This document shows, piece after piece, positions 1 through 5,442 of a DNA stretch of 10,669 bases. Under the pieces are notes generated by a model. That model did no database searches. It worked only from the letters and a program-made list of their open reading frames with translations, and was not told the origin of the DNA. Both the position numbers and the translations under genes were made by a program. Within the stretch, counting starts at the first letter, position 1, and each line of letters begins with the position of its first letter. Source of the stretch: CAZSAA01 sp964604915 (GTDB taxonomy: Bacteria; Patescibacteriota; Patescibacteriia; Patescibacteriales; UBA12465); contig CAZSAA010000025.1 of the NCBI GenBank assembly GCA_964604915.1, forward strand, positions 1-10,669, read 5' to 3'.

Positions 1-853
1 TGGCAACGTCGGGATTGGAACGACGGCGCCAACGGGAAAACTGGATATACAGGATGCACAAAATGGAACTATCGGGACAGGGCATATCAGATTAACTGAT
101 AGTTCTAATCCTACAAACATTGCTTGGGCTATGCGGTTAGGAACAACAGGAGCTTCGGGGGCAGATTTTGCTTTAGATAGGAAATATTCAACTGTTTGGT
201 ATAACGCTTTGACGATTCAAAGAGCAACTGGCAACATCGGTATCGCCACTACTACCCCGCTATATACCTTGGAAGTAGCCGGTCCGGGTACTTTCAGCCA
301 GCCAGTCCGGGTGGGGACACCGAGTGCGGGGGCACATGCCACTACTAAGAGCTATGTCGATAGCGCCTTATCCGGCCTCATTGGTTCACCTTCCTTTACT
401 GGTGACCTTAACATGAACGGCAACGATATCCTTAACGTCGGCAAATTAACCGTCAACACTATCGATCCGCTCTATCGGATAGATGGGGCATACTATTCCA
501 CCTACGCCGCTTCGGTCTCGGGTGGGGTCAAGGAAGAATATTTGGGCAAGATCAAGGTTTCCAAGAAGGTGGGGTCTTCATATCGCGCGGTTATCGACTT
601 CGACACCGAGGAAGAGGGGAGTGATCTCTGGGTCTGGCGCCAGGTCGTGGACTTCTCGGCCGAGAACGTCGATCTTATCCTCACTCCGACTGATTCCTTC
701 GCCAGTGCCTATTACTCCGTCTCTGGCAATAAGGTATACATATATTCCGATGTTCCCGCCACCTTCTCATACCGCCTATCCGGCAAGCGTTTCGATTGGC
801 GGAAGTGGCCGACCCGTTCAGCGGACAGTGTCGGAGCGATGGAGGTCAGATAG
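1..853 (+). CDS. Surface/fibre-like repeat protein, 3' part (5'-truncated by window edge)
   Basis: This is the C-terminal part of a long extracellular protein. The frame is open from the first base (first whole codon at position 2) to a TAG at 851-853, so the real start lies upstream and the ATG at 131 is internal. Two copies of a repeat are visible: GNVGIGTTAPTGKLDI at the left edge and GNIGIATTTPLYTLEV about 75 residues later. Such 'NVGIGT-P--LdV' repeats are typical of secreted adhesin-like or tail-fibre-like proteins, which are common in candidate-phyla bacteria. A 'GAHATTKSYVDSAL' stretch follows, then a non-repeat, Tyr/Ser-rich C-terminal domain of about 120 residues. A cell-surface or fibre role is inferred; no enzymatic motif is seen. 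Codon choice changes inside the gene: Gly is mostly GGA/GGG before about position 230 and mostly GGT/GGC after it. Confidence 0.8.
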   Translation, partial: GNVGIGTTAPTGKLDIQDAQNGTIGTGHIRLTDSSNPTNIAWAMRLGTTGASGADFALDRKYSTVWYNALTIQRATGNIGIATTTPLYTLEVAGPGTFSQPVRVGTPSAGAHATTKSYVDSALSGLIGSPSFTGDLNMNGNDILNVGKLTVNTIDPLYRIDGAYYSTYAASVSGGVKEEYLGKIKVSKKVGSSYRAVIDFDTEEEGSDLWVWRQVVDFSAENVDLILTPTDSFASAYYSVSGNKVYIYSDVPATFSYRLSGKRFDWRKWPTRSADSVGAMEVR

Positions 854-862
854 TCGCGATGT

Positions 863-891
863 TTGCTATGTTTTCCGGGTAATGCTATAAT
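863..891 (+). promoter_or_regulatory. Promoter of the cupredoxin gene (extended -10)
   Basis: TTGCTA (863-868) is followed by a 17-bp spacer and TATAAT (886-891), with TG one base before the -10 (TGCTATAAT). The predicted transcript starts near 898 and leaves a leader of roughly 85 nt, the longest in this window. Confidence 0.75.
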
Positions 892-967
892 TTAGATATA
901 ATAAACTAATAAAGATATATTAACTCTCCTAAAGACGTGCCGTATGGATGTCTCTATACTGGTACGC

Positions 968-972
968 GAGGA
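968..972 (+). promoter_or_regulatory. Weak ribosome binding site for the cupredoxin gene
   Basis: GAGGA lies 12 nt before the ATG at 985 and supports that start over the in-frame GTG at 937. The GTG has no purine-rich site before it and would add 16 residues before the membrane helix. Confidence 0.45.
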
Positions 973-984
973 CTTTCCAACAAT

Positions 985-1632
985 ATGGAAAATGGAAACA
1001 AACTAAACAAGTGGCTGATTATCGGCGGCATCGTCGTCCTCATCTTGGTAATCGCCATCTTGGTAACGACTAAGAAGGACGCGCCAGCTAATGAGAATGA
1101 GCCGGGCGATAATACCCCGGCCGGACAGCAGCAGACCAATGAACCGGGGGCCACTTCCACGGTTGAACAGGAGGCTCCGGTCATCCCAGTCGAAGGTGCG
1201 ACTGTAGAAGTAACCGGTGCCAGCCTTATCCTCGAGGACAAGGTGGTCAACAATGAGGGCATCGAAGTAAAGAACGATGTCGAACCGATGGCGCCGGAAG
1301 CGCCGCAGCAGACCGCTCCGATTACCGATACCAGCAAGTTGTCCGAGAAAGTGATAAAGATCGAGGTTTCGGCCGAAAGAGGCTTCCAGCCTGCTTCCTT
1401 TGAAGTGAGGGCCGGCCAGCCGGTAACCATTTCCGTATCTTCAGTCGATGACTATACCCATGTCTTCGCTTTCAAGGATGCTTCCTTGTCGGCGGTAGCG
1501 GTCGGCGTCGCCAATGGCGAAACCCGCGCTATCACCTTTGATGCGCCCGAGAAGACCGGTGAGTATGCCTTCTATTGCAACGTTCCTGGCCATGAAGGCA
1601 GAGGAGAAGCGGGCAAGATGATCGTGAAATAA
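985..1632 (+). CDS. Membrane-anchored cupredoxin-domain protein
   Basis: A 215-residue protein with a short basic N-terminus, one hydrophobic helix (about residues 10-28) acting as an uncleaved signal anchor, a long Pro/Glu/Gln-rich linker (about 30-120), and a C-terminal cupredoxin fold (about 122-215). Copper-site features are His159 in DDYTHVF and Cys198/His203 in YCNVPGH, which match the first three ligands of plastocyanin-like sites. The usual axial Met should fall four or five residues after the second His. Here that stretch is EGRGE, and the only nearby Met (212) sits in the last beta strand, so the fourth ligand may be absent or non-Met. The likely role is extracytoplasmic copper binding or electron transfer at the membrane; no redox partner is visible. 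It has its own promoter and terminator. The ATG at 985 was chosen because the helix follows at once and GAGGA precedes it. Confidence 0.8.
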   Translation: MENGNKLNKWLIIGGIVVLILVIAILVTTKKDAPANENEPGDNTPAGQQQTNEPGATSTVEQEAPVIPVEGATVEVTGASLILEDKVVNNEGIEVKNDVEPMAPEAPQQTAPITDTSKLSEKVIKIEVSAERGFQPASFEVRAGQPVTISVSSVDDYTHVFAFKDASLSAVAVGVANGETRAITFDAPEKTGEYAFYCNVPGHEGRGEAGKMIVK

Positions 1633-1657
1633 GGCTGAAGGATAAAAAGAGAATACT

Positions 1658-1692
1658 AAAAAGACCGGCTACGGAATCAGCCGGTCTTTTTT
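1658..1692. terminator. Strong rho-independent terminator, probably bidirectional
   Basis: A perfect 13-bp stem (AAAAAGACCGGCT at 1658-1670 with its complement at 1679-1691) has an 8-nt loop and a T6 tail on the plus strand. The minus strand also ends in an A/T-rich tail. It lies between the cupredoxin stop (1632) and the stop of the convergent ATPase gene (1711), so it can serve both. Confidence 0.9.
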
Positions 1693-1710
1693 ATGGTTGA
1701 GATAGGTAGA

Positions 1711-2835
1711 TTAGAAAGATAGCTCTTTCAGATAGCTCTCTGCCTTCATGAGCTTGATATTGCCGACTTGCCTTTCATTCTTTAGATTGGCTACCAATTG
1801 GCGACCTGGCCAGCCATACTTTTCGGAAAAATAGGCCAGGTGCTTACTAATATCATTATCCGATAGCTTGACTTCAAGGATTTCGTCGACTTGGCCGTCT
1901 TCGCTAGCAATGGCAAAATCAACCTCCTGCTGGTTTTTGGTTCTTACATAGTGGAGCCTATAATCTTTGCCAAGGTAATCGTTCTTTCCCAAGATGTCCT
2001 TAAGTAAGGAAACCGCTACCATATTTTCTAATCTTATCCCCTCAGCGCCGATAACCAGTCCGGTGTCATAAAAATATATCTTTGGCTCTTTAAGGATCGA
2101 TCTGGCCACCTTTTTAGAGTACGGAGCTACTTTGAATACTATGTATAGCGATTCTAAGATATTAATATAACGTTTTACCGTTGCCGGCGATATCTGGGCG
2201 TCGGCGGCGATTGAGGATAGAGAAATTGGCGACCCGACTTTGCGCCTTAATAGCTCGAAGATAATCCTCATAGCCTTAAAATCATCAATCCTTTCAAAGT
2301 TTAATACATCTTCCCAGATCAAGCCATCGATATATTGTTGGCGGAAGCGGTCGGCTTCAATATCATTTTCGGCCAGTAGTGGTTCAGGAAAACCGCCACG
2401 GATTAATAGTTTAGCTAGGCTGGATTCTTCGCCGACATTTTTCAGCTCAGCCAAAGAAAGGGGCATGAGGTGGTGGACCAAGAACCGTCCCGCTAGAGAA
2501 TCGCCTGACTGGCGGAATGTGTCTAATCGAGCGCTGCCGGTAACTAAGATTTTCAATTTATCTGGCTTAGTATCAAAGACCCCCTTAAGATAGTTCTTCC
2601 AACCCTTCATTTTATGTAGCTCATCTAGGATCAGCAGCTGGGTATCTTCTAGCCACTGCTCCTTTCTAATTATTGTCCGCTCTTCTTGATGGTCATAGTT
2701 TAAATAGGTCGTTTTTTGATAATTACGTCCGATATGTTTGGCTAGCCAAGTTTTGCCGACTTGGCGAGGACCCACTAAAAAAACGATTTTTTTCTCCAAG
2801 TCTTTGATGATTTGTTTAGTTTGTTGTCTTTCCAT
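1711..2835 (-). CDS. AAA+-type ATPase with DUF4143 C-terminal domain
   Basis: A 374-residue cytoplasmic P-loop ATPase of the AAA_14/DUF4143 type. Visible motifs are Walker A GPRQVGKT (22-29), Walker B LLILDE (67-72), sensor-like TGSAR (99-103), SLAGR (113-117), and GGFPEP (147-152). An HTH-like segment follows (about 204-227, ISLSSIAADAQISPATVKRY). The C-terminal part has FYDTGL (255-260) and residues resembling a PD-(D/E)XK nuclease core: E270, E304-V-D306 and E321-V-K323. The family is widespread and poorly understood; defence, toxin-like and DNA-related roles have been suggested. ATG at 2835 is the only sensible start and lies about 8 nt from the predicted -10, so the mRNA is probably leaderless. 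A long perfect inverted repeat covers the promoter and suggests self-repression through the HTH. The gene is divergent from the Fic gene at 3140. It shares architecture with the ATPase at 9192-10325 but is clearly divergent from it. Confidence 0.88.
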   Translation of the reverse strand: MERQQTKQIIKDLEKKIVFLVGPRQVGKTWLAKHIGRNYQKTTYLNYDHQEERTIIRKEQWLEDTQLLILDELHKMKGWKNYLKGVFDTKPDKLKILVTGSARLDTFRQSGDSLAGRFLVHHLMPLSLAELKNVGEESSLAKLLIRGGFPEPLLAENDIEADRFRQQYIDGLIWEDVLNFERIDDFKAMRIIFELLRRKVGSPISLSSIAADAQISPATVKRYINILESLYIVFKVAPYSKKVARSILKEPKIYFYDTGLVIGAEGIRLENMVAVSLLKDILGKNDYLGKDYRLHYVRTKNQQEVDFAIASEDGQVDEILEVKLSDNDISKHLAYFSEKYGWPGRQLVANLKNERQVGNIKLMKAESYLKELSF

Positions 2836-2843
2836 ATATGACT

Positions 2844-2871
2844 ATTTTACAGTATCTTATCGAAAAGTCAA
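2844..2871 (-). promoter_or_regulatory. Promoter of the minus-strand DUF4143 ATPase
   Basis: On the minus strand TTGACT (2871-2866) is followed by a 16-bp spacer and TAAAAT (2849-2844). Transcription should begin within about 0-3 nt of the ATG at 2835, giving a leaderless or nearly leaderless mRNA. Confidence 0.65.
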
Positions 2872-2892
2872 GACTTTTCGATAAGATACTGT
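2849..2892. repeat. Perfect 21-bp inverted repeat, likely operator of the DUF4143 ATPase
   Basis: The arms at 2849-2869 and 2872-2892 are exact reverse complements separated only by AA. The left arm fills the -35/-10 spacer and the centre falls on the -35. A third half-copy, TCGAAAAGTC, follows at 2892-2901 in the orientation of the left arm. There is no T tract, so this is more likely a protein-binding site than a terminator. Confidence 0.8.
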
Positions 2893-2921
2893 CGAAAAGT
2901 CTCTTTGGGAGGCTGCTTCTA

Positions 2922-2929
2922 GGGGGGGG
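2922..2929. repeat. G8 homopolymer tract
   Basis: Eight consecutive G in an otherwise AT-rich intergenic region. A second G8 tract lies at 4142-4149. These are the only two G runs of this length that I see in the window. Confidence 0.9.
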
Positions 2930-2950
2930 AGAAATGAGAAATTTCTTGTA

Positions 2951-2967
2951 ATATTACCTGGTAATAT
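2951..2967. repeat. Inverted repeat ATATTACC-T-GGTAATAT
   Basis: Perfect 8-bp arms around one central base. It lies upstream of both divergent promoters, about 115 bp from each start codon's promoter core or further. Possible binding site; regulator unknown. Confidence 0.7.
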
Positions 2968-2982
2968 CCTAATTGTGTATTA

Positions 2983-3006
2983 TTTAGGTTAGTATTCTAA
3001 CCTAAA
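2983..3006. repeat. Inverted repeat TTTAGGTTAG-N4-CTAACCTAAA
   Basis: Perfect 10-bp arms with a TATT centre. No T tract follows, so a terminator is unlikely; an operator or a structured DNA site is more plausible. Its sequence is unrelated to the neighbouring palindromes. Confidence 0.75.
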
Positions 3007-3057
3007 TTAGGGCTATTTACGTTAGTAGATTGGAATCGGGTAGGGTTTTACTGTTGG

Positions 3058-3102
3058 AACTTTATAAAGTTTCTTGATTTTTGACAAACTTTATAAAGTT
3101 TG
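3058..3102. promoter_or_regulatory. Twin palindromic operators of the HTH-Fic gene
   Basis: AACTTTATAAAGTT occurs at 3058-3071 and again inside the larger perfect palindrome CAAACTTTATAAAGTTTG at 3085-3102. The centres are 29 bp apart, close to three helical turns. The second copy fills the spacer between the -35 and -10 of the promoter. This fits repression by a dimeric HTH protein, most simply the XRE-like HTH at the N-terminus of the Fic protein itself. Confidence 0.8.
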
Positions 3103-3109
3103 CTACAAT
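3081..3109 (+). promoter_or_regulatory. Promoter of the HTH-Fic gene
   Basis: A consensus TTGACA (3081-3086), 17-bp spacer and TACAAT (3104-3109) with an upstream TG (TGCTACAAT). The predicted leader is about 24 nt and has no Shine-Dalgarno sequence. Confidence 0.85.
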
Positions 3110-3139
3110 ATTTACATATTTATTCCTAATATCAGCTAT

Positions 3140-4081
3140 ATGGAAGTTAAACTAATTGAAAAATTAAGGATTATTCAAAAGATACTAGGCCTTACCCAGA
3201 CGAAATTAGCGGATAGGTTAGGGGTATCTTTTCCGGCCTTTAACCGTTGGTTCAATGGCTGGTCCCAGCCGAGAACGAAATTCTTAGCGGCTATTGACGA
3301 CCTATATCTCGAAGTAACTGCCCAGAAAGTCATTGCTCCGGAACGTCTAGCAGAGAAGGAGATGATTTTGTCTGATTTATCGTCTCGCCACGATGTCTTG
3401 GCGGAAATTTTGGATAATCCCGACATTCATGATGAGTTCGTCTTGCAACTTACCTATCACAGCAATGCTATCGAGGGAAGCACCTTGACTGAACCGGATA
3501 CGGCCGCTATCTTGTTTGATAATGTAGCCCTTCCTAACAAGACGTTAAAAGAACATCTGGAAGCGAAGAATCATCAGGCGGCTCTGGAGTATCTGTTCGA
3601 TCATATTCGTAGGGGCGGAGCTATAGATGAGGCTTTGTTACTACGTTTGCACGGTATCTTGCTTAATGGTGTATATAGCGATGCTGGCCGTTATCGTGAT
3701 CACAGCGTAAGGATAACTGGCGTCCATCTTCCTACCGCTAATTGCGTTAGCGTTCCTCGGTTGATGGCGGAAATAGCCACTCACTGGAAGGATAATCATA
3801 ATAATAATAATATCATTAATTTATTAGCCAAGACCCATGCCCAGCTTGAAAGGATTCATCCTTTTTCGGATGGTAACGGTCGTACTGGTCGCTTGATAAT
3901 GACGGGCATGCTGCTAAAGCGCAATTGGGCGCCGGCCATAATCAAGCAGTCCCAGAAACAGTTATATTATTCGTATCTGTATAAAGCGCAAACTAATGGC
4001 GATCTTAGTCAACTGGAAGATTATCTTTATGATTGTGTGACGACGGGTTTTAATATCTTAGAGAGGAAAGATAGGAAATAG
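3140..4081 (+). CDS. Fic-domain protein with N-terminal XRE-like HTH
   Basis: A 313-residue protein. Residues about 9-48 form an XRE-like HTH (LGLTQTKLADRLGVSFPAFNRW). The inhibitory motif S-x3-E-G is S108-NAI-E112-G113, placing it among Fic proteins with the inhibitory helix before the catalytic domain. The catalytic motif HPFSDGNGRTGR is complete (240-251), so AMP transfer from ATP to a protein hydroxyl is expected; the target is unknown. The start was placed at ATG 3140 because an upstream TTG at 3074 would lie before the promoter's -10 and adds an unrelated 22-residue tail. It ends in TAG. Near residues 219-224 a (AAT)4 run encodes Asn. With the antitoxin-like helix in the same chain, no separate antitoxin is needed. 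The HTH plus the twin palindromes in the promoter imply self-repression. It is divergent from the DUF4143 ATPase. Confidence 0.9.
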   Translation: MEVKLIEKLRIIQKILGLTQTKLADRLGVSFPAFNRWFNGWSQPRTKFLAAIDDLYLEVTAQKVIAPERLAEKEMILSDLSSRHDVLAEILDNPDIHDEFVLQLTYHSNAIEGSTLTEPDTAAILFDNVALPNKTLKEHLEAKNHQAALEYLFDHIRRGGAIDEALLLRLHGILLNGVYSDAGRYRDHSVRITGVHLPTANCVSVPRLMAEIATHWKDNHNNNNIINLLAKTHAQLERIHPFSDGNGRTGRLIMTGMLLKRNWAPAIIKQSQKQLYYSYLYKAQTNGDLSQLEDYLYDCVTTGFNILERKDRK

Positions 4082-4141
4082 AGGTCGCTTTCGCAGTTAA
4101 TTCTGGAGCCGCGGATGAATTGGTAGAAATAGAGTGAGAAC

Positions 4142-4149
4142 GGGGGGGG
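4142..4149. repeat. G8 homopolymer tract (second copy)
   Basis: A second G8 run, directly joined to the 28-bp imperfect palindrome that begins at 4148. Confidence 0.9.
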
Positions 4150-4175
4150 TGAGTATTGACTAGTTAGTATTCACC
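4148..4175. repeat. 28-bp imperfect palindrome with G-U-compatible mismatches
   Basis: Twelve base pairs can form around a CTAG centre. All three departures from symmetry would be G-U pairs in plus-strand RNA, so the transcript could fold into an unbroken hairpin. It lies 67 nt after the Fic stop and has no T tract. It may be a transcript-end or processing hairpin rather than an intrinsic terminator. Confidence 0.5.
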
Positions 4176-4275
4176 GGCTATTTCATGATAAGCGAGGCAT
4201 AGATTAATGATGGGAAGGAGTAAAATCAAATATCGCTCGAAGTGGCTGGCAATTTGAGATTTTTAGGTAGACTTC

Positions 4276-4305
4276 TGGACTAAGGCGGGTAATAGATGAT
4301 AAAAT
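4276..4305 (+). promoter_or_regulatory. Probable promoter of the AbiE-like pair
   Basis: TGGACT (4276-4281), an 18-bp spacer, and TAAAAT (4300-4305) with an extended TG (TGATAAAAT). The predicted leader is about 16 nt. Unlike the other cassettes, no clear palindrome overlaps it. Confidence 0.5.
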
Positions 4306-4327
4306 TTAAACGATAAGCTGGTTTATT

Positions 4328-4618
4328 ATGGTGGTCAAAATTTCTGAAAAAGACAGATTCCTACGCACTCATGCCTATCTTTGGTGGGGGGTACGGGATG
4401 TTGCCAAACTCTCTGACGAAGCTCTGCTTGAGGGCGTCCTTAATTATGGCGAATGGGAAGACGTTTTGGTAGTTTTCAAATTACTCGGCTTAAAGCGATC
4501 AGCCGCGATATTCAAGAAACAGACTAGCGATCGGAAAAGACATAATTATCGTCCCAAGACTTTCAATTATTTCAAGCTATATTTCCAAACTCATGTATCG
4601 ACAAATCCTAAACCATAA
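4328..4618 (+). CDS. AbiEi-like antitoxin, DUF6922-type small protein
   Basis: A 96-residue protein with no membrane segment and many basic residues in its second half. The segment AYLWWGVRDVAKLSDEALLE, the following LNYGEWEDVLVVFKLLG, and the later basic stretch before TFNYFKLYF resemble the DUF6922 family, recalled as small proteins encoded directly upstream of AbiEii-type nucleotidyltransferases. The antitoxin role is inferred mainly from this position: it precedes an AbiEii-like gene and overlaps it by 26 nt, a layout expected for translational coupling. ATG 4328 was chosen; a GTG codon follows immediately and is an unlikely alternative. No separate DNA-binding winged helix like that of classical AbiEi is evident. 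The family match is from memory of the pattern, so a profile search would be the deciding test. Confidence 0.72.
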   Translation: MVVKISEKDRFLRTHAYLWWGVRDVAKLSDEALLEGVLNYGEWEDVLVVFKLLGLKRSAAIFKKQTSDRKRHNYRPKTFNYFKLYFQTHVSTNPKP

Positions 4619-5204
4619 ACAACAGCACCTGCTACCTAAACTAAAGGTTTTTCGGTCGAAATTCGCTTTAGCAGGTGATACGGCCATTGCCTTGCAACTT
4701 GGGCACCGGCGATCGGTGGACTTCGATTTTTTCTCCGCTAAGAGATTTTCTAACCTTGATTTGTATAAAAAATTGAAGGCTATCAGCCGTATCGATAGCG
4801 TCTTAATCGACGAGAAGGATGAATATACTTGCATTTGTGACGGGGTTAAGCTCACTTTCTTGTATTATCCTTTCTTAGTACCGTTTTCCGTATCTGAGCC
4901 GGAGTTCCAGACGGCGGAATTGGAGGTTTTAGGGGCGCTTAAGGCGTATGCCCTAGGAAGACGGGCTAAATGGAAAGATTATGTCGACCTATATTTCTTA
5001 GCAAAGAACGGCTTGAGCCTAGACGCTATCGTCGTTAGGGCTAAAGAGATTTTTGGATCAGCCTTTGGAGAAAAAAATTTCTATCAGCAGCTTGCCTATT
5101 TCGATGACATAGACTATTCCGAGGCAGTTGAATATTTCCCGGGATCTGAAGTGGATGATGCGGTTGTCAAGCGCTATCTCCGCCGCGCAGCGTTAAGGCG
5201 TTAA
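4593..5204 (+). CDS. AbiEii-like nucleotidyltransferase toxin
   Basis: A 203-residue nucleotidyltransferase of the AbiEii/AbiGii type. The diagnostic core is ALAGDTAIALQLGHRRSVDFDFF (residues 25-47): a G-x-T-A loop (with Asp29 where Gly is usual) followed by R-x-S-x-D-x-D-F-F, with D43 and D45 as the likely metal ligands. The later motif KDYVDLYFL (128-136) is also typical of this family. Members act as toxins of AbiE-type systems, which stop growth and can block phage; well-studied relatives transfer nucleotides, some onto tRNA ends. The substrate here is unknown. The ATG at 4593 lies inside the upstream antitoxin-like gene, giving a 26-nt overlap. The stop falls within an 8-bp tandem duplication (GTTAAGGC twice, 5192-5207). 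Members are often longer, so this is a compact version. Confidence 0.85.
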   Translation: MYRQILNHKQQHLLPKLKVFRSKFALAGDTAIALQLGHRRSVDFDFFSAKRFSNLDLYKKLKAISRIDSVLIDEKDEYTCICDGVKLTFLYYPFLVPFSVSEPEFQTAELEVLGALKAYALGRRAKWKDYVDLYFLAKNGLSLDAIVVRAKEIFGSAFGEKNFYQQLAYFDDIDYSEAVEYFPGSEVDDAVVKRYLRRAALRR

Positions 5205-5307
5205 GGCGAGGCAAGTATATAGGGCTGAATCGACCTAGGCCTTGTGAAAGATAAAAAAAGCTCCTTAGGCACGAGACCGTTCGGATTCTTTTTGCCTTGG
5301 TGCCCAC

Positions 5308-5319
5308 ATTATGCATAAT
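5308..5319. repeat. 12-bp palindrome ATTATGCATAAT
   Basis: A perfect 12-bp palindrome in the 238-bp gap between the AbiE-like pair and the second Fic gene, about 80 bp upstream of that gene's -35. Its function is unknown and it could be chance in AT-rich DNA. The rest of 5205-5386 holds nothing I can call. Confidence 0.4.
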
Positions 5320-5386
5320 ATCTGTCATAAAGCCAGTGATTATATGGCCTTTAAATTAAAGTGCCTAAAGCCTTTGTTAGGGACTG

Positions 5387-5415
5387 TTTACTAATTGGAC
5401 ATATTCGTCTATAAT
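5387..5415 (+). promoter_or_regulatory. Promoter of the second Fic gene
   Basis: TTTACT (5387-5392), a 17-bp spacer and a consensus TATAAT (5410-5415). The predicted leader is about 21 nt with no Shine-Dalgarno sequence. Confidence 0.7.
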
Positions 5416-5424
5416 CGATTATAG
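5409..5424. promoter_or_regulatory. 16-bp palindromic operator over the -10 of the second Fic gene
   Basis: CTATAATCGATTATAG is a perfect palindrome that contains the whole -10 and the expected transcription start. A bound dimer would block RNA polymerase. The most likely binder is the Fic protein's own C-terminal winged helix. Confidence 0.7.
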
Positions 5425-5442
5425 TTAGAATGTAGCTAATTT

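Larger units (their letters stand above)
2836..3139. other. 304-bp palindrome-rich divergent intergenic region
   Basis: No gene is visible. In order it holds the ATPase promoter and its 21-bp inverted repeat (2844-2901), a G8 tract (2922-2929), an inverted repeat at 2951-2967, another at 2983-3006, and the twin palindromes and promoter of the Fic gene (3058-3109). Four distinct palindrome families in about 300 bp suggest several DNA-binding proteins act here. Confidence 0.8.
4082..4327. other. Intergenic region between the Fic gene and the AbiE-like pair
   Basis: No gene is visible. It contains a G8 tract (4142-4149), an imperfect 28-bp palindrome (4148-4175) and the predicted promoter of the downstream pair (4276-4305). 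No convincing terminator with a T tract follows the Fic stop. Confidence 0.6.

Noticed and set aside
937..984. GTG start at 937 for the cupredoxin gene
   Set aside because: No ribosome site before it, and it adds a Cys/Tyr-rich tail before the membrane helix; ATG 985 with GAGGA upstream fits better.
2931..2946. 10-bp palindrome AGAAATTTCT next to the first G8 tract
   Set aside because: Short and A/T-rich; expected by chance in a region of this composition.
3074..3139. TTG start at 3074 for the HTH-Fic gene
   Set aside because: It lies upstream of the promoter's -35 and -10, so it would not be in the transcript; ATG 3140 begins right at the HTH.
2836..3139. CRISPR-like repeat array in the palindrome-rich region
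   Set aside because: The palindromes differ from one another and there are no evenly spaced direct repeats.
3793..3815. (AAT)4 run in Fic-1 as a phase-variable repeat
   Set aside because: Trinucleotide units keep the frame, so length change would only alter a short Asn run.
4291..4330. Operator for the AbiE-like pair (GATAA direct repeats, TAATA...TATTA)
   Set aside because: The repeats are short and far apart, well below the quality of the palindromes at the other promoters.
5192..5207. 8-bp tandem duplication (GTTAAGGC x2) at the AbiEii stop as a programmed switch
   Set aside because: It does create the stop, but two copies are too few to suggest slippage; probably incidental.
5268..5304. 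Terminator after the AbiEii-like gene (GGCAC/GTGCC and an inner CCG-TT-CGG before T5)
   Set aside because: Stems are short or mismatched and the T tract lies inside the larger hairpin rather than after it.
5364..5381. CCTAA-N8-TTAGG hairpin upstream of the second Fic gene
   Set aside because: Only 5-bp arms in AT-rich DNA; likely chance.
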